Assembly (NCBI GenBank): GCA_028752905.1
Contig: JAQNBH010000011.1
Span: 35,007,124 to 35,071,123 of the forward strand
Direction: 5' to 3'
DNA from: Cladorhizidae sp. MBARI D1340-BT2
Taxonomy: Eukaryota > Porifera > Demospongiae > Poecilosclerida > Cladorhizidae
DNA: 64,000 bases
Each line of letters opens with the position of its first letter. Positions within the stretch are counted from its first letter, which is position 1. Under the pieces are notes generated by a model. That model was not told the DNA's origin. It worked only from the letters and a program-made list of their open reading frames with translations, and did not search any database. Positions 34,995 through 47,720 of the stretch are shown here, in pieces. The position numbers were made by a program, and so were the translations under genes.

Positions 34995-35904
34995 GTTATT
35001 ATGTCAACTGCCAGTTCATTGAAAACTTCAGTTTGGTGTCAGTTCCATTAAAAAAAAATTAAAAAAGCTAATAGCTATTGCTACATAAAGTACTTCCAAA
35101 TCTCTCAAAAGCATATGGATTCTGAGTGATAGACAGTAAGTATAAGTGCCTGTGTAGTGTTACATAGCAGAATGACATCCAGAAACAGCACTAAAGTCCT
35201 GAAAGGTTTTATCCATGTTAACAGCAACGATCAACAGGTACTTTTTGGGATGACTTCCTGCCCTCAAATGGGACATTCCTGGAAGTGTACATCAATTGGA
35301 GTAATTACTTACTTTTAACTTAGCAAGCTCCCACATATGGGTCAAGTGGCCACTGGGTACTTTGCAATTGGCATGTATTGTTCAATATACTTTTGGTACA
35401 AAGTGCAACCTACCTTTTCTGGAACTAGTTGATGCCCCTGTGTGTGGTATACTGCCATTGCTTAAACTAAACATGCTGTACACACTTGTAAACGCAAATA
35501 GTAGGTGTACCATAGATTTGAGGCCAAATTTGATTTGACTTGAAAACTTCTATATAGCAAAGTTACTGTTCTAGGATATTGTTGGTAGAGTCAGTGCCTG
35601 GTTATGGTGGTTAGAGGGTGGGTTGGATGGGGTGGAGAGGAGTTATTTAAGGTGAAGACTCTATTCTTGAGGTTAACTGCAATCTATCTAGAATGACTTG
35701 AAACTTATAATAAGCTTGAAAGGGTAATGTACTTGGTTATTACCTATAAGTTAAGGATGGATGATAGGAAGTGTAATAACAATTTATGGTTCCAACTTTA
35801 GAACTCCATATCTCTGCATACGGAACTTGATATAAAACTTAAAAAAGATAACTTTCTCTCTGTGCACCCCTTTGATATTTACATAATGTAGAATCATGCC
35901 CAAG

Positions 35905-36267
35905 TTACAGGCAGTCAAACTTTGGTACCTCAAAACCTGCAAACCCCCACCTCAAAAAAAAATCTGCAGTTCTTAGCCACTAATTGGGGCTAGACAGTTG
36001 AAATTAGTACCAGTAGTTAGAGGAAGCCCTTACTCTATAAAATGAGTGTTTTCATTGTGTGCTAAAACATTACAATGTGGTCAAGTACGCAGGTGGGAAA
36101 TTAATTTTAATTTTCAACTAACTCGCATGACCACTTAAAAAGACTCAGGCCAACTCTAGCCACAGGTAATAATTTCAACTGTCTATAGCATTTCCAATTG
36201 AGAGCTAGAACTCCAGAAAATTTGGGCATGCAGGTTTTGAGGTCACCAAGTTTGACTGCCCGTAACT
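35905..36267. repeat. Inverted-repeat (MITE-like) element
   Basis: Left end 'gttacaggcagtcaaacttt' and 'cctcaaaacctgc'; right end 'gcaggttttgagg' and 'aagtttgactgcccgtaac'. The arms are about 37 bp with few mismatches and the interior is non-coding. The related copy at 32024-32395 is more decayed. Confidence 0.75.
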
Positions 36268-36819
36268 GGATTATAGTTTGACATATTCAACTGATTTTAA
36301 TGCCAAAGGAAAGTACACAGAGAGAGCTATCTCGTGAGTGATATGTCATATACATTTAGAGAAGTATTCAGGTTCCATAGAGCTTCAAAATCTGAACAAC
36401 AAGTTAATATTTCACTTGGTATCAGCTCCCCTTAAGCTAGCTAATTGCATTAGACTGCTCAATCTGAAGATAAAACCTGATATAATCATGAATCAGGAAT
36501 GCAATAATGACACTTGCAATTTTCTTTCTTTATATTCTTTTTTAAAATTGAACTATTGTTATAGTTTTAGTACCATATTGTTGACATACATTTGCTAACA
36601 GAGCAGAGCTATACCACACTGTGGATGCATCCTTTACCAGATAATACATTGCAGAAAACTAAAACATATAAATCCATCCAATGTAATGTCAATGTGAAAT
36701 GCTTGAAAAATAATTTCACATACCTCGGAGACCTACTTCAATTTTAGGGGCTAGAATTTAAAATGCAATTTATTAGTCTACATGATAGCTATAGATATCA
36801 CATGGACACATCTAGTTCT

Positions 36820-37760
36820 CCATTAGAAGTACCCCTCAAATCTCCTTCATATTTTCTGTTAAAATTGACCTTGTAGCACTTTATAATATGGAATTATATC
36901 ATTAAATGAATTCTAACTTTGTTTAAATCATGTAGGGTGACTCGTATTCGTGTGCTTTTTGTGTATTATAGATTGAATGATTTATTGATGCAGTGAGAAA
37001 CTCTGTGATACATGGAATATAGCTAACAAGTTCTAGAGATATTTCCTTACAATTATTTTTACACACTATCTCCTGGCATAGACTGAATCAGTATAATAAC
37101 GTGACAAAACAGCAACTTTGTAATTGTTCACGTTATTTCACTGCCATTAAAATTGATAATGCTTGCATAAACTCGACAATTTCTTGGTCAATGTCAGTTA
37201 TTTGTTTTACCAAATAAGTGATCCACATGGAAACTGCATTGATGTTAAACACAAATAGATGTGAACAGCTTTTTTCTCTCCATCTGCTTGCTACCACTGC
37301 TACTATTTTTGCTAAAGCTAGGCCATTCATTGTTCAAAATAAAAATCACAAATTGTGACCAAACCAGGGCTACTCCCTGAGAGGTTTCGATGATGTCCAG
37401 AAACCAGACAAATTTCTTAGGTAGTACACCTCTGTCATCTAATACTTACATGGATTCAATAACAATATGTGAACACCAGAGGAAGGAAAACAAAAACCTA
37501 GTCACAAACCTATTATTGCCATTGGGCCTACAACAATTCCAACAAACCTCTATTTCACATCTTGAAGTCACATAATCGGTGGAGGGGTTGTTTGTCTATA
37601 ATAGATGCACCACCTCAAGTTCTAGCTGCATTTGCCACTAAATAGCTACAGTTGATCTTGGACTGATATACCAGATTACTAGGGCTGAATTAGCTGCATC
37701 TAAGCTAGCTAATATTCTTTCACAAGCTAAGCCTTAGTGCACAGAACCACCAAGTATTAT
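36820..37760. repeat. Diverged duplication unit, copy 3 (5' part only)
   Basis: Begins with 'ttctccattagaagtacccc' and runs through 'atctcctggcatagactgaatcag' (about 37067) to 'gttgatcttggactgatatac' (37651). Similarity to the other copies fades and stops near 37760, before the foldback element. Confidence 0.6.
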
Positions 37761-40700
37761 TTTACTCACAATAAAGTGGGTGAAACTGAATATTTATTTT
37801 TATTTGGTATAACTTTTTTCAGGAATAATCTCTTCAAATTGTTAACATTATTAGAATTTAATTATATATTTACATAAAGAATGCAACTTTATGACCATTA
37901 CCAAAAAGCTTTGCTAGGCATGTAACTGAAGGTACTTGCTCGCAAAGCCGCACCTAACCCTCTAACTGAAATTCTATCTAAGAACCACTAAGAGTCAGCC
38001 AAGGTGAAATCATGCTATATCTTGCTGTTTAAACCAAGAAAGGACAAATAAGATCGAAATTGCTTCAAATTTCATCAGTATCAATGAGGGAGAAAGAACT
38101 ATTTTGGCCTTATCTAGTTGCATATTTTTGTTGCTTTTACACCACTACATATTTAGACATAAGCTTGCATGATGTTTGTTTCTATACTCAATATTGTACA
38201 TAGTAGCAACAGAACAAAATCTTGAAATGCTTTGAAGCATTTTACTAACATAAAGTATCTCCAATTTGCACAAAGTGAATTATATTGAATTCCAGTTAAT
38301 TGTTTATCAAGACCTTATACCAAACTTTTGGCATTGAGCTAAGTGCACTCAGATGGTGGAAGACATAATTATAGCATTTGGAGGAGTAGCCTTTTTTTAG
38401 AGTGCTTTTGTTTGTCATGCACAAGCTGGAACTTTATTTGCCAAACAAGGTGGATGCAAACTGCCACTCAATGAGGACTTTCTGTGGTGTATGTACACAG
38501 CCTAACCTAAGTGAGATCAGGTCTCAAATTTAAGACAGGAATGGGATCATGGTATTTGCATGTACATGTGATAAAATGGTGTGAACATTTCCTCACCACA
38601 TTGATGCCCCTCTTTCTGCCAATATTTCAATAACACCTACCATAGATATTGTCTGCCTTAAACCAGTATACACATATTATTTGCATGTTTGTTCTCAAGC
38701 AAAAATGGAAAATTTCTGATAAGCAAAAACCAAAAACCAAATAATTATGCATAGGTTTGGCAGGTAGACAATTTCCAGATTGTAACCAACTGTCACAGCA
38801 ACAGAACGATGATGACAATCACTGTTACTACCAAAGTAAGTCCATATATTTCAGGTGATAGTTGTTTTACATGGGCTCTAGTCACTTGTAGTCATTTCAA
38901 CTGTCTTTATAGCACTTTCCTTTGTGGCCTCCAACTTTGACAACCTGTAACTTGAGATGGTTATACCTATCCAACAGTTTTAGTGTTAAAAGGAACACAT
39001 CACAGAGGGTGCTATTATTTGAGAAATATATCAAGTTCATAGTGTGAAAATGTGCAGAATATATGGAGCACGAAATTAGGAAACACTGGTTTTTATAACA
39101 CTTGGGGGGAAATGGTATTATCCACCAGCTAAAGTTAGCAGAGGAGAAAGTTGACCAGCAGTAACTGACCAGCCATTATAACAACTGTTACTCTAACCAA
39201 TAGTATAAAGATCTATGCAGTTGCCAGGCTAATATTTGCATTCAACCCTTTTGCCAAAGTATGCATCCATGTTGCATGCTATAGCTATAATATGGTGGCT
39301 TCTCATACAACATGCAAATTCAAGGCTCTCCATAAATTTGAACTGATGGATCTTGCCAAGAGTAGATTTTCCACACTGAATTTACCATCATCTATGCACA
39401 AATGCCAAAATTATCGAAACTGCCAAAATTATGAACCGTCAATATTTCTATCTAGTAGCTAGTTGGCTAAGTAGGTTTATCTAGCTACACGAAAATATAT
39501 AGCCACAATAGTCAATATATTAGCAGAATATAGCTAACGATTAGTGTAATAATTAGCTAAGTTACATGGCTTATTCTAACTTACCTAAGTAGGAGAGAAG
39601 AAAAATTGCCAGTGAAATATAAGCCATGTGAACCACCTTCTTCAAGCAGAGGTATAGTAGCTACATGTGTGGTGGACTGGAATAGCAAACGGAGAGAGTG
39701 TTTCAAGAATAAATAAGAGTTTAGACACCAGTATTTATATAGATAATACTCTGCCAAGACCAAAAGTCCATGCTATGCAACCTTTGTAATAGCACATATA
39801 AAGTGGTCAGGCCTGGAATTTGCTGTGGCTATATAACATTTCCCACAGACACCATCCTTATTTAAAGTTGAGAGTTGGTGAAAGAAATTTACTTCTAGTT
39901 CTTTGTTGAATTAGTTTTTTTGTTATAGTCAATTTGGTGTCTTGTTTTGCTATACATTATTGTGACAATCGGTAGTATGTTATTTTTTATCTGTCAGCAA
40001 ATCTCCAACAATATCATTCAAAGTATATTTTATGCTCAGTCTTCCACTCTTTAGGCAGATTTTTCTATCATGGAGCATTGTTGTCCTAAACATGCCAACC
40101 ACAAATTTGCATGGACATATAAATTATAGGTAGAACCTAACTGTAAAGCTAGAGGCCACCAGCAATGCATTAGCTAATGCAAGATCTAGTTAGCAGTTTA
40201 GTCTCATGAACCAACCGTAAATTTAGGCATGAGAAGTAATTGAGAGAATATACTCAATTCACGAATGCGTATATTCAATGAGCATGTGCAATGAATGGTG
40301 TGCTCATGGTGGAAAAATTGGTCCACTAAATCGTATCTGCCAGTGTCTGCTGCTATTAAACTGGGGCTACCTAGAAACATGGAACACAGAGAGACCACCC
40401 ATAGGCCAACCAGTACCATTTCACAATCCTGGTGATTCCCTTCCATGCTGCTCTGGAAATGCCCTCTAGAGATAATGGCGCAAGTATTTCCCAACAGTTT
40501 AGAGAGTCACAAAAATATGCTGTCGATTATTTGGCCAGAACTAAAACTTTTTTCAAGAACATGCTATAGTGTCTCCTTTCTTCATTTGGACAGCGACTTT
40601 ACTCTATTCATGTGTATCTCTGTCTCACTCTACATAGATTAACTAATACAACTTGTGCATAAAAATGGCTGATAATGTAGTTGTTTTAGTTTTTACTACA

Positions 40701-41635
40701 CCTATAAGCATACTAATGGTAACAAAGACCAGCTAGCCACTTAACATTGCTTTTAAACTTCCAGAGAGGATCTTTGAATTGCTGTGCTGCAGGAAAGCTT
40801 GTCTGAAGCACCAACTGAGATACTAAGTCAGAGACCTGAACAGGAGGTAACTTTGTTGGAGTAGCTAGCCCACTACCTTGCATACTGGATAGAAGAAGTT
40901 CTACTCTCAGCTTCTCCAGTTGAATTGATTTAATTGGGAGAGATTAGCGTAGCCACAGGATAATACTATGTTTGTGCATGCATGGATGCCTGATGTGCAC
41001 AGATATTCCTGACCGAGTATTAGTGAGCCTATCAGCATAGAAATGAAACCATAAAGATTTCATCCACTATAATCTATAACACGAGAGTAGCATCAGCTGT
41101 AGATAGCCTGCATATGACCTAATCAAAATTAACATGATAAAAACGATCTCTCTATTTGTGCAAGATAGACTTTAGGAAGTCTGTGTGAACTGATCATATA
41201 TATTCACAGGGTTCCAATTATGAATAGGACTGCTGATATTTCAAGATTTGTCAAAACTGTAATTCTGTATATACCTGCAAAATTTGGAGAGCATCTGCAG
41301 TGATAAAGTAAGGTGTCAATGTCCTGTATCACAACTGTAGACTTACAACAACTAAACTTTACAACAACTCAATGCTTAACCCAATTCCAAGAAATGAAGT
41401 GCACAGCTATTAATTCAAAATACAGCTTGAAAACTAGTCTTAGATCATAGAACAATGAATACCTGGGTAAGATTCCTTACCAAAACAATCTTTCTAGGAA
41501 TTACCTTTACTGTCTATTGAAGTTCAAACTTCCTGCTATGATTTCCAAGCATTGTATTGAAAAAGAGAACACTACCTGTTAGGTAGCATAAGAAAACAAA
41601 GCCAAGTCATGTAGTAAGTGAATGGTTTGTTGGTC
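37761..41635. other. No gene recognised
   Basis: AT-rich DNA with scattered short open frames lacking family similarity. The longest, on the minus strand at about 40200-40494, includes a hydrophobic run after a possible ATG at about 40457 ('MVLVGLWVVSLCSMFLG') and could be a signal-peptide exon, but nothing around it supports a gene. Confidence 0.4.
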
Positions 41636-41639
41636 CCTG

Positions 41640-43400
41640 TCATATATACACACATACCAGCACTAGCTTTAGCACCACAACATTTCTTCATAGCACATGC
41701 ACTAAGGAGTGAATGATCTTGGATGGATAAACCAAATCACATAGGTTCGATAGCTGCCACTAGGCTAGCTAATGTCATTTCACAAATTGATGCATACAAG
41801 TGTCTAGTATTTCGTGCCTTTACCATTAAAGTAAAGGGCATGCTTAGTTTTTAATTATAGCTCTATTTTTTCAGCAATAAACTTTTAAAGAATATAACAA
41901 TTGGTGCAGTTTAGCATCTTTGAAACAAACAAACAAAAGCTATTCATCGCTACAGGGTGCAAAGAAACTAATTCAGCAATACAATCAATAATAATGATTG
42001 AGGTAGTGAGGAACTTGCTTATAATTGAGTGTAGCTAACAAGACCTAGAAGGCCATATTATTCCATTACCATAATTATGATAATATGTATAATGATAATA
42101 AGAGTAATGGTCTTTGGACCCAAAAGGAAGTGCACAGGTCAGAGGTCCTTTGTCAAATGAGTCATTCAATTATTTATTGTAATGTTTTGGCATAAGAAAG
42201 GTGTAAGGTGAGATCAACCTTGTTCTTAGATAATCCTGTTTTACCTTCACCAATCTTTCGTTCTCTCTGTCCCATGAATGACTCTCACTTCCTTGAAGAA
42301 CTCTCTCACATTTATGATGATGTATTCAGCTGTGATATTAGATGTATGGCTTGACCAGTTGTCTTCCTGATAGCTGCGATCTTCCCCATTATAGTTTTGA
42401 GCATATTCTGTTATATACACATAACATGTACTATTATTAATTTTCGCACAGGAATGAATGCCATTATTGTTTGTTTGGTTCCTCATGTAACAATACCCGT
42501 CTGTTATCATTACCAATGAAATCAATGTTGTAAAAAGCAGCACTGAGTCTGGCCCTCAGTTAATGTCAGAGCAATGGTAGGGTTAAGGCTAGACAGCAGC
42601 TACTCCACCTCGTAATTGTTAGGATTTTTTTACAAAAACATCTCATTGTTGTGGTGGTCTCCCTAGCATAAAAGGTTCTGTATACAGTAATATCTTGTCA
42701 ATATTTGAAGGTTCAACTGCTTAACTTGGCCACAACAGTGCATAAAATACTGTCACCTGATGCTGTGTACTCCAACTGCTCCAGACATGTGATAAAGGAG
42801 TGTTGCTTGTCTTTGTCATGTGTACACCTATCCCAGGCACTAGCTCTCATTAACTCAACACCTAGCTGCTGATAATCTACCGATATACAAAGTTACTAGG
42901 GATGTATTAGCTGGAAACTATGTATGCCCTTAGCATTCAGACTTCAATTTGGTTTATTCAGAAATAACTGTTAATATGTAAATGTAAATAATTATATATA
43001 ATTATAATATGCTGCAACTTGGTATAAGAATCAGCTAGCTGCATTGAAATAACCAAACAAAAGTTAAACAGTGCTACATTTTTTACCAAAGTATCTAATT
43101 CAGAATAACTCATAGACATAATTATGGGTTTAGGGTTGATCCATCGTAAATTCTAGTGCCTGTGCAGCATTTCAAAGCAGAATGACTTCCACAAACAGCA
43201 GGGCCTGTAGGGTTTTGTCCAGTTAGCACTAGTGACCTTCAACTATTTTTGAGGCTGGCTCACAACCTTCAAATGGTTCATTCCTGGATGTACATTAATT
43301 ACTTATTTCCAACTTAGCAAGCATCCATACAGAGCTAGAGATGCTGAGAACTGGTCTGCTTTGGTCCAAGCCAAAATAAATGAACAAATGAAAATTTACT
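41640..43400. repeat. Old, strongly diverged copies of the 30-37 kb unit
   Basis: Blocks recognisable from the 30-37 kb unit recur here: 'gctagctaatgtcatttcac' (41770), 'gtagctaacaagacctagaa' (42032), 'gatatacaaagttactagggatgtattagctg' (about 42882) and 'gcagaatgacttccacaaacagca' to 'cattcctggatgtacattaa' (43178-43300). A candidate coding exon (42249-42542) lies inside the last copy and has no counterpart in copies 1-3. Confidence 0.5.
42249..42542 (-). CDS. Possible secreted or ectodomain exon, hypothetical
   Basis: Open minus-strand stretch after a good acceptor (CCAGACTCAG at 42543). It begins with a hydrophobic segment 'LLFTTLISLVMITDGYC', like a signal peptide, and continues with about five N-glycosylation sequons (NQT, NNS, NST, NWS, NIT) and three further Cys. 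If the previous exon ended in A, the first codon would be ATG. The stretch ends near a possible GTGAAG or GTAAAA donor at about 42245. No family recognised. It may be an exon of a receptor or secreted protein, or a chance open frame; no partner exons found. Confidence 0.3.
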
Positions 43401-45160
43401 TGCTAGCTATATATTAAGTTTCTAAAAGCACATAGCTATGTAATTTTAAATATTGTGTTTTCAATATTTGAATGCCAGGAGATTTTTATAGCTCCAACCC
43501 ACAGCTGTAACAATAGCATTTGCACTGGTGCTAAGTCATATATATTCATATCTGAGGCTTCCAGACCAAACCCACAGCCTATTAAAACATGTATCTTCTA
43601 AGCATAGTTCTCTTTCCTGCTTAGGCACAGGGACATTCCACTTCCCTTGCAGACAGTCTTCTTTCCTTTTAGGGTACAAATCTGATGATGTTTATTTTCT
43701 TAGCATGTTCTCTTGACTACAATGACCATTTTCCATTTAAGATGAGTCTCCTATTTATATTTTTTATGGTGAACATATGAAACATGAGCAGTTGCATAGT
43801 AGATACATATGCAATGCACAGCAATACCATTTTTTCCATCGAATGTCCCTGTGATGGCTCGCTTCACTCATCAATTAGACTTAATTTTAAGATTGCATCA
43901 TTGTAAACAAACAGGTGTAGGTTAGAATAGGACATTCAGATTGCTTTTACCTTGCATTGAAAGATGACTACAGTGACTGTACGGCATAACTAATAAATCC
44001 CAAGCATTTTTCTATAAAAATTAATTTGTAAACGGCTTTTCCAAGACATTCAGAGTTAATCCAGCACTGACCCGTACGTTCCAGTGTAGCAATTTCATAT
44101 TACCCCTGCTTAACCTTATCCCACAGCATTTGAAATCATATTAAGATTACTTGGGTATGAAAAAATCAATTTAAAGTTTCCCCCTACGATTTCATATTAT
44201 TAACCCCACAAAACATTTATATTTATGTTTATTTAGTTCATGTATAAACTGAAAAGACCATCAAGAACAAATAATAATAAAAATAATAATAATAATATTA
44301 ATAATAATAATACCAATAATTAGAACTAATAACCACCAATTTAATAATTAGACTGTTGCATTATCACGACAAGGCGTCTTTATCTGTAGATCCAACTACA
44401 TATAAAAATGCAAATCTCGCAAATAAACTAAATGTTATGGCAAATACCTGTATTATTTTTTCAGACATGCATTAGTTATATTCATGTGAACTGACAATCT
44501 TGTGCTATCATGAAATGGGGCAGCTGATGCGCATATCATCTGACTGGCTGCTTGGGTTCAGTGACATTATGGTCAATGATTACAATCAATGTATCAACTG
44601 TTGGAAACAATATGTACTGTATCATTAATATTTACCTTTTTTATTACTGTTATAATTATCTCTGTTTTACCCTTCCACCGTTGACTTTATTTTGAAAAAT
44701 TAAAAAAAATTGACTTGCATAGACATATGCAATGCTATTTCAGCAAAGGTTGACTAAAGTCCTTAGCAACCATAGTTCACATGAAAGTCCTTATAATGAC
44801 CAACATTGTGGTAACCTACAGTTGCCATAGAAACAAACCACAGTGTCATGAATCTAATTAGAAGTTTTGAGTTCTGGTTTCACAGATAATTAACAATTGT
44901 AGTAATATGATCTATGTACGTGCACACACATATATGGCCTTATTTCATTTCCCCCTCTAGTATGATATATAATCAAGGTGTTTTCAGCCACTCAGACAGT
45001 GATGGAGGCTTGATAAGATACTGGCCAGCAACATACAAGAAGACATCATTGTGCCACACTACCACACACTATACACTACCACAATGTAATGTATAGACAC
45101 CATCTAGGAATATATATTTTCACATTTCATTTACTCTTATAACACTTGGTACACAATGTA
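43401..45160. other. No gene recognised
   Basis: AT-rich sequence with a short AAT-type low-complexity run at about 44268-44320. Open frames are short and without recognisable domains. Confidence 0.4.
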
Positions 45161-45167
45161 TGTAGCA

Positions 45168-45815
45168 TCAAACATGACTGGTACAAGAAGCCATTGAGGT
45201 ATCCAAATGAATACTGGAAGTTACTTGACTACGTGTACTCAGACGTCCAAGTTGACTACTCCTAGCTCTACTACTGTCTCTAGTTCTGCGACTATGCTGA
45301 CCAACAGGCCTTGAATGAGTATGAACCGAAGGAATATGAACTCCACAAGAAGTGGCTTTGAGGAAGGGTGACAGTGAAGGGGTTGGTTGCACCATACCTA
45401 AAAAGAATAATGTCAACATAAACAAAAAGTATTGCCTCCTCGACCTAATGAATTTATATATGGATTGTCCCACGAAAGAACAGCTAAACCATTCTATCCA
45501 GAACATGCTTTACTTGCTAGCTACTTAGCTAGCAAGTAAACAAAACTCACTAGCATAGTCTTCTTCGTCACTGCTAGACTATCCTCCGCCCAAACAAACT
45601 ATCGAGCGGCACCGCTCTCGCCAGAAAATTGTCCAAAAAGTATCTCCCACCCATCGATAGCACAATTTCAGGATCAATGCTACTCTTCCCTAGTTAGGAA
45701 TAGATTACTTCACCTTCCTCGCTGCTACTTTCGACCTCTGATAGGACGTAGTCGTCGTCTTGAATCCTAGAAAGAACTTGGTCTAAAGTTAGTCTGACCG
45801 TCATTTCCAACTTAT
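45168..45815 (-). pseudogene. Possible transposase N-terminus, acidic, with intron
   Basis: On the minus strand an ATG near 45810 starts 'MTVRLTLDQVLSRIQDDDY' and an acidic run 'SEVESSSEEGE', followed by a stop. A second acidic run 'SSSDEEDYA' precedes a possible donor near 45550. A possible further exon after TTTTTAG (about 45401) is Ser/Arg-rich. Acidic starts of this kind are common in piggyBac-like and some other transposases, but no DDE domain is present. The identification is weak. Confidence 0.3.
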
Positions 45816-46269
45816 TCAAAAAGTGAACGGTCAGCGATTTCAATTTTACTTTACCTTAGTTACCGAACCGTACGGCTCTTATATTCGGCACGTACGTAGA
45901 GCAATTATATTCATATCTTAATTTACAACCGAACGATTGATTTTTTAATGATTTTTCACCGATACTTATGTGGTTTGGACATATATATACGCTTATGACG
46001 GTGAGTGGGTTAATACAATCATTATAATTATATGTTCAACAAATGCAAGTTTTCGTGAGATATATTTGTGGCAGCCTGCTCGAGTTATGTTAAGTGGTGG
46101 TATGGTGATTGTTAGGTGTGCTGTCCCACTAGTTTACCACTCAGTAGTAAAGGTTTGCTTTTTATCCATGCCCTATTGTAATAGCTGACACAAAAAATCT
46201 TGACAATTGCTGAAGAAAGCAAGTCTAGTACACTCACACATGACAAAGCTGACAACATTGATTTGCTCT

Positions 46270-47720
46270 TTGATTATGTTATTAAAACAAATATGCCTCT
46301 GGAATGTCAAAATATCAAACTTACGAAGCTCTCTGCAACATTATTTTGCACAAACAGGTGAACTCTAACTATCGCCATAGAGCAGAGAGATTTGGAAATT
46401 CTGGAAATGAGAACAGAGAAGTGTTAATTCGTGATTCCGAAGAAAAGAGACATAGTTCTAAAGTATACACATGGAAACTGGAGAGAATGATTACCCATTG
46501 CTTGGGAAGTCATCTTGTCATTGGCAGAACCAGGGCCAAAATTTGAGAGAACTTTTTTGGCAACAATGTGGGAAGGGATATCAGAGAATTTATTTTGGTT
46601 GTCAAAAAGTCAACTCTGTTTGCAAGATTGATGTTGGTGAACTTCATCCTGTTCCAGTAACCAAGTGAATTGGGGGTTCTAATATCACCACTGCCTAAAA
46701 CAGAGGATGTAATTGTTGTTGCTGTGGACCACTTCCCCAAATGGTCTGATCTCACTGATGAAGTGTTGCAAAGTTTCTGTTTGAGAATATCATATGTCGA
46801 CATGGTTGGGTGAAAATACAAATTAATGATCAGAATGAGAGTTTGTGAACAAAGTATCAGTTGGGCTGCATAGATTGACTGCTTCCTAACAACATATAAC
46901 GAGTGCTTATCACCCTAAAGCAAATGGCCTTGTGGAGCATCAGTATCGCTATCAAGGATTATTTTATAAATCACTTGAGGAGCATTCCAACTGGGTTGAA
47001 TGTTTAAGAGCAGTTTTGTTTGCATATCATACATCCAAACATTCTACCAAAATAAATCCATTCCATATTGTGTACACAGGCAAGCTGTACATCCAGTTGA
47101 ACTGCACATAATACCACTTCCAAGGATTAGGAGAGTTTTGACATTGATCAATCCATGCAGCAAAATTGACATCATCACAGCTATTAGGGACAGCATGATT
47201 ACTAAATTTGTCACTAATATCAGTCCATTCAATATGAACCACATTTAGTGCTGGTGATCAAGTTCTAGTATGAGAGGACAGAAAGGGAGGGTGTTTTATG
47301 GAGTGTCATACAGGTACTTAGATTGAAGTGTGTGGCAAATATACCTACTGACTTTCAGATCAAAATAAAGTGCTAAAAAAAGTAAATTCCAACCAACATC
47401 ACCTGATATATTGAACAACCATCCTCACCTAGTAAAAAATACAAAACTAGTGAAGAACTTCAGGGTGGCCCAGCTACCAAATGGACCAGATTTCTTGAAA
47501 AGAACTTATCGAACCAGTTGTTGATAATTCACCTGAAATCACATAATCCATGTCTACCTACTCGATCAAAATGTCACCTGTTTGGCAGAAATTTTTATGA
47601 ACTTGAACTTATTACAATAAATCATAGATCAGGTGCATATAACATTCCAATCAATTAGCCTTTCAGGACCTATATACAGAATAAAACCTGGTGGTAGCAC
47701 TCTGTTCTGCTACTTCCACT
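46270..47720 (+). pseudogene. Ty3/Gypsy integrase fragment
   Basis: Plus-strand frames show, in order: 'REVLIRDSEEKRH' and a degenerate HHCC zinc-binding part ('ENFFGNNVGRDIREFI' / 'LFWQQCGKGYQRIYFGCQKVNS', 'ELHPVPV'); the first strands of the integrase core ('EDVIVVAVDHFPKWSD', matching the usual TLVDYFSKWPE); 'AYHPKANGLVEHQYR'-like sequence near 46905; and 'NWVECLRAVLFAYHTSKHSTK' with 'NPFHIVYTGK'. Frame changes and stops are frequent. The end near 47.7 kb may include LTR sequence, but no matching second LTR was found. Confidence 0.75.

Larger units (their letters stand above)
33715..36815. repeat. Diverged duplication unit, copy 2
   Basis: Same landmark order as copy 1: 'tagactgtatcagtataataa' (33815), 'gatcttggactgagata' (34648), foldback (34832), 'gcatatggattctgagtgat' (35111), inverted-repeat element (35905-36267), 'aatcaggaatgcaataat' (36489). 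The start-to-start distance is about 3.9 kb from copy 1 and 3.3 kb to copy 3. No gene recognised. Confidence 0.7.

Noticed and set aside
31002..35300. Block 'DKTFQDFSAVSG' read as a conserved exon in several copies
   Set aside because: The older copy at 43.2 kb has stops in this frame and other frames are equally (un)conserved, so similarity reflects duplication rather than coding constraint.
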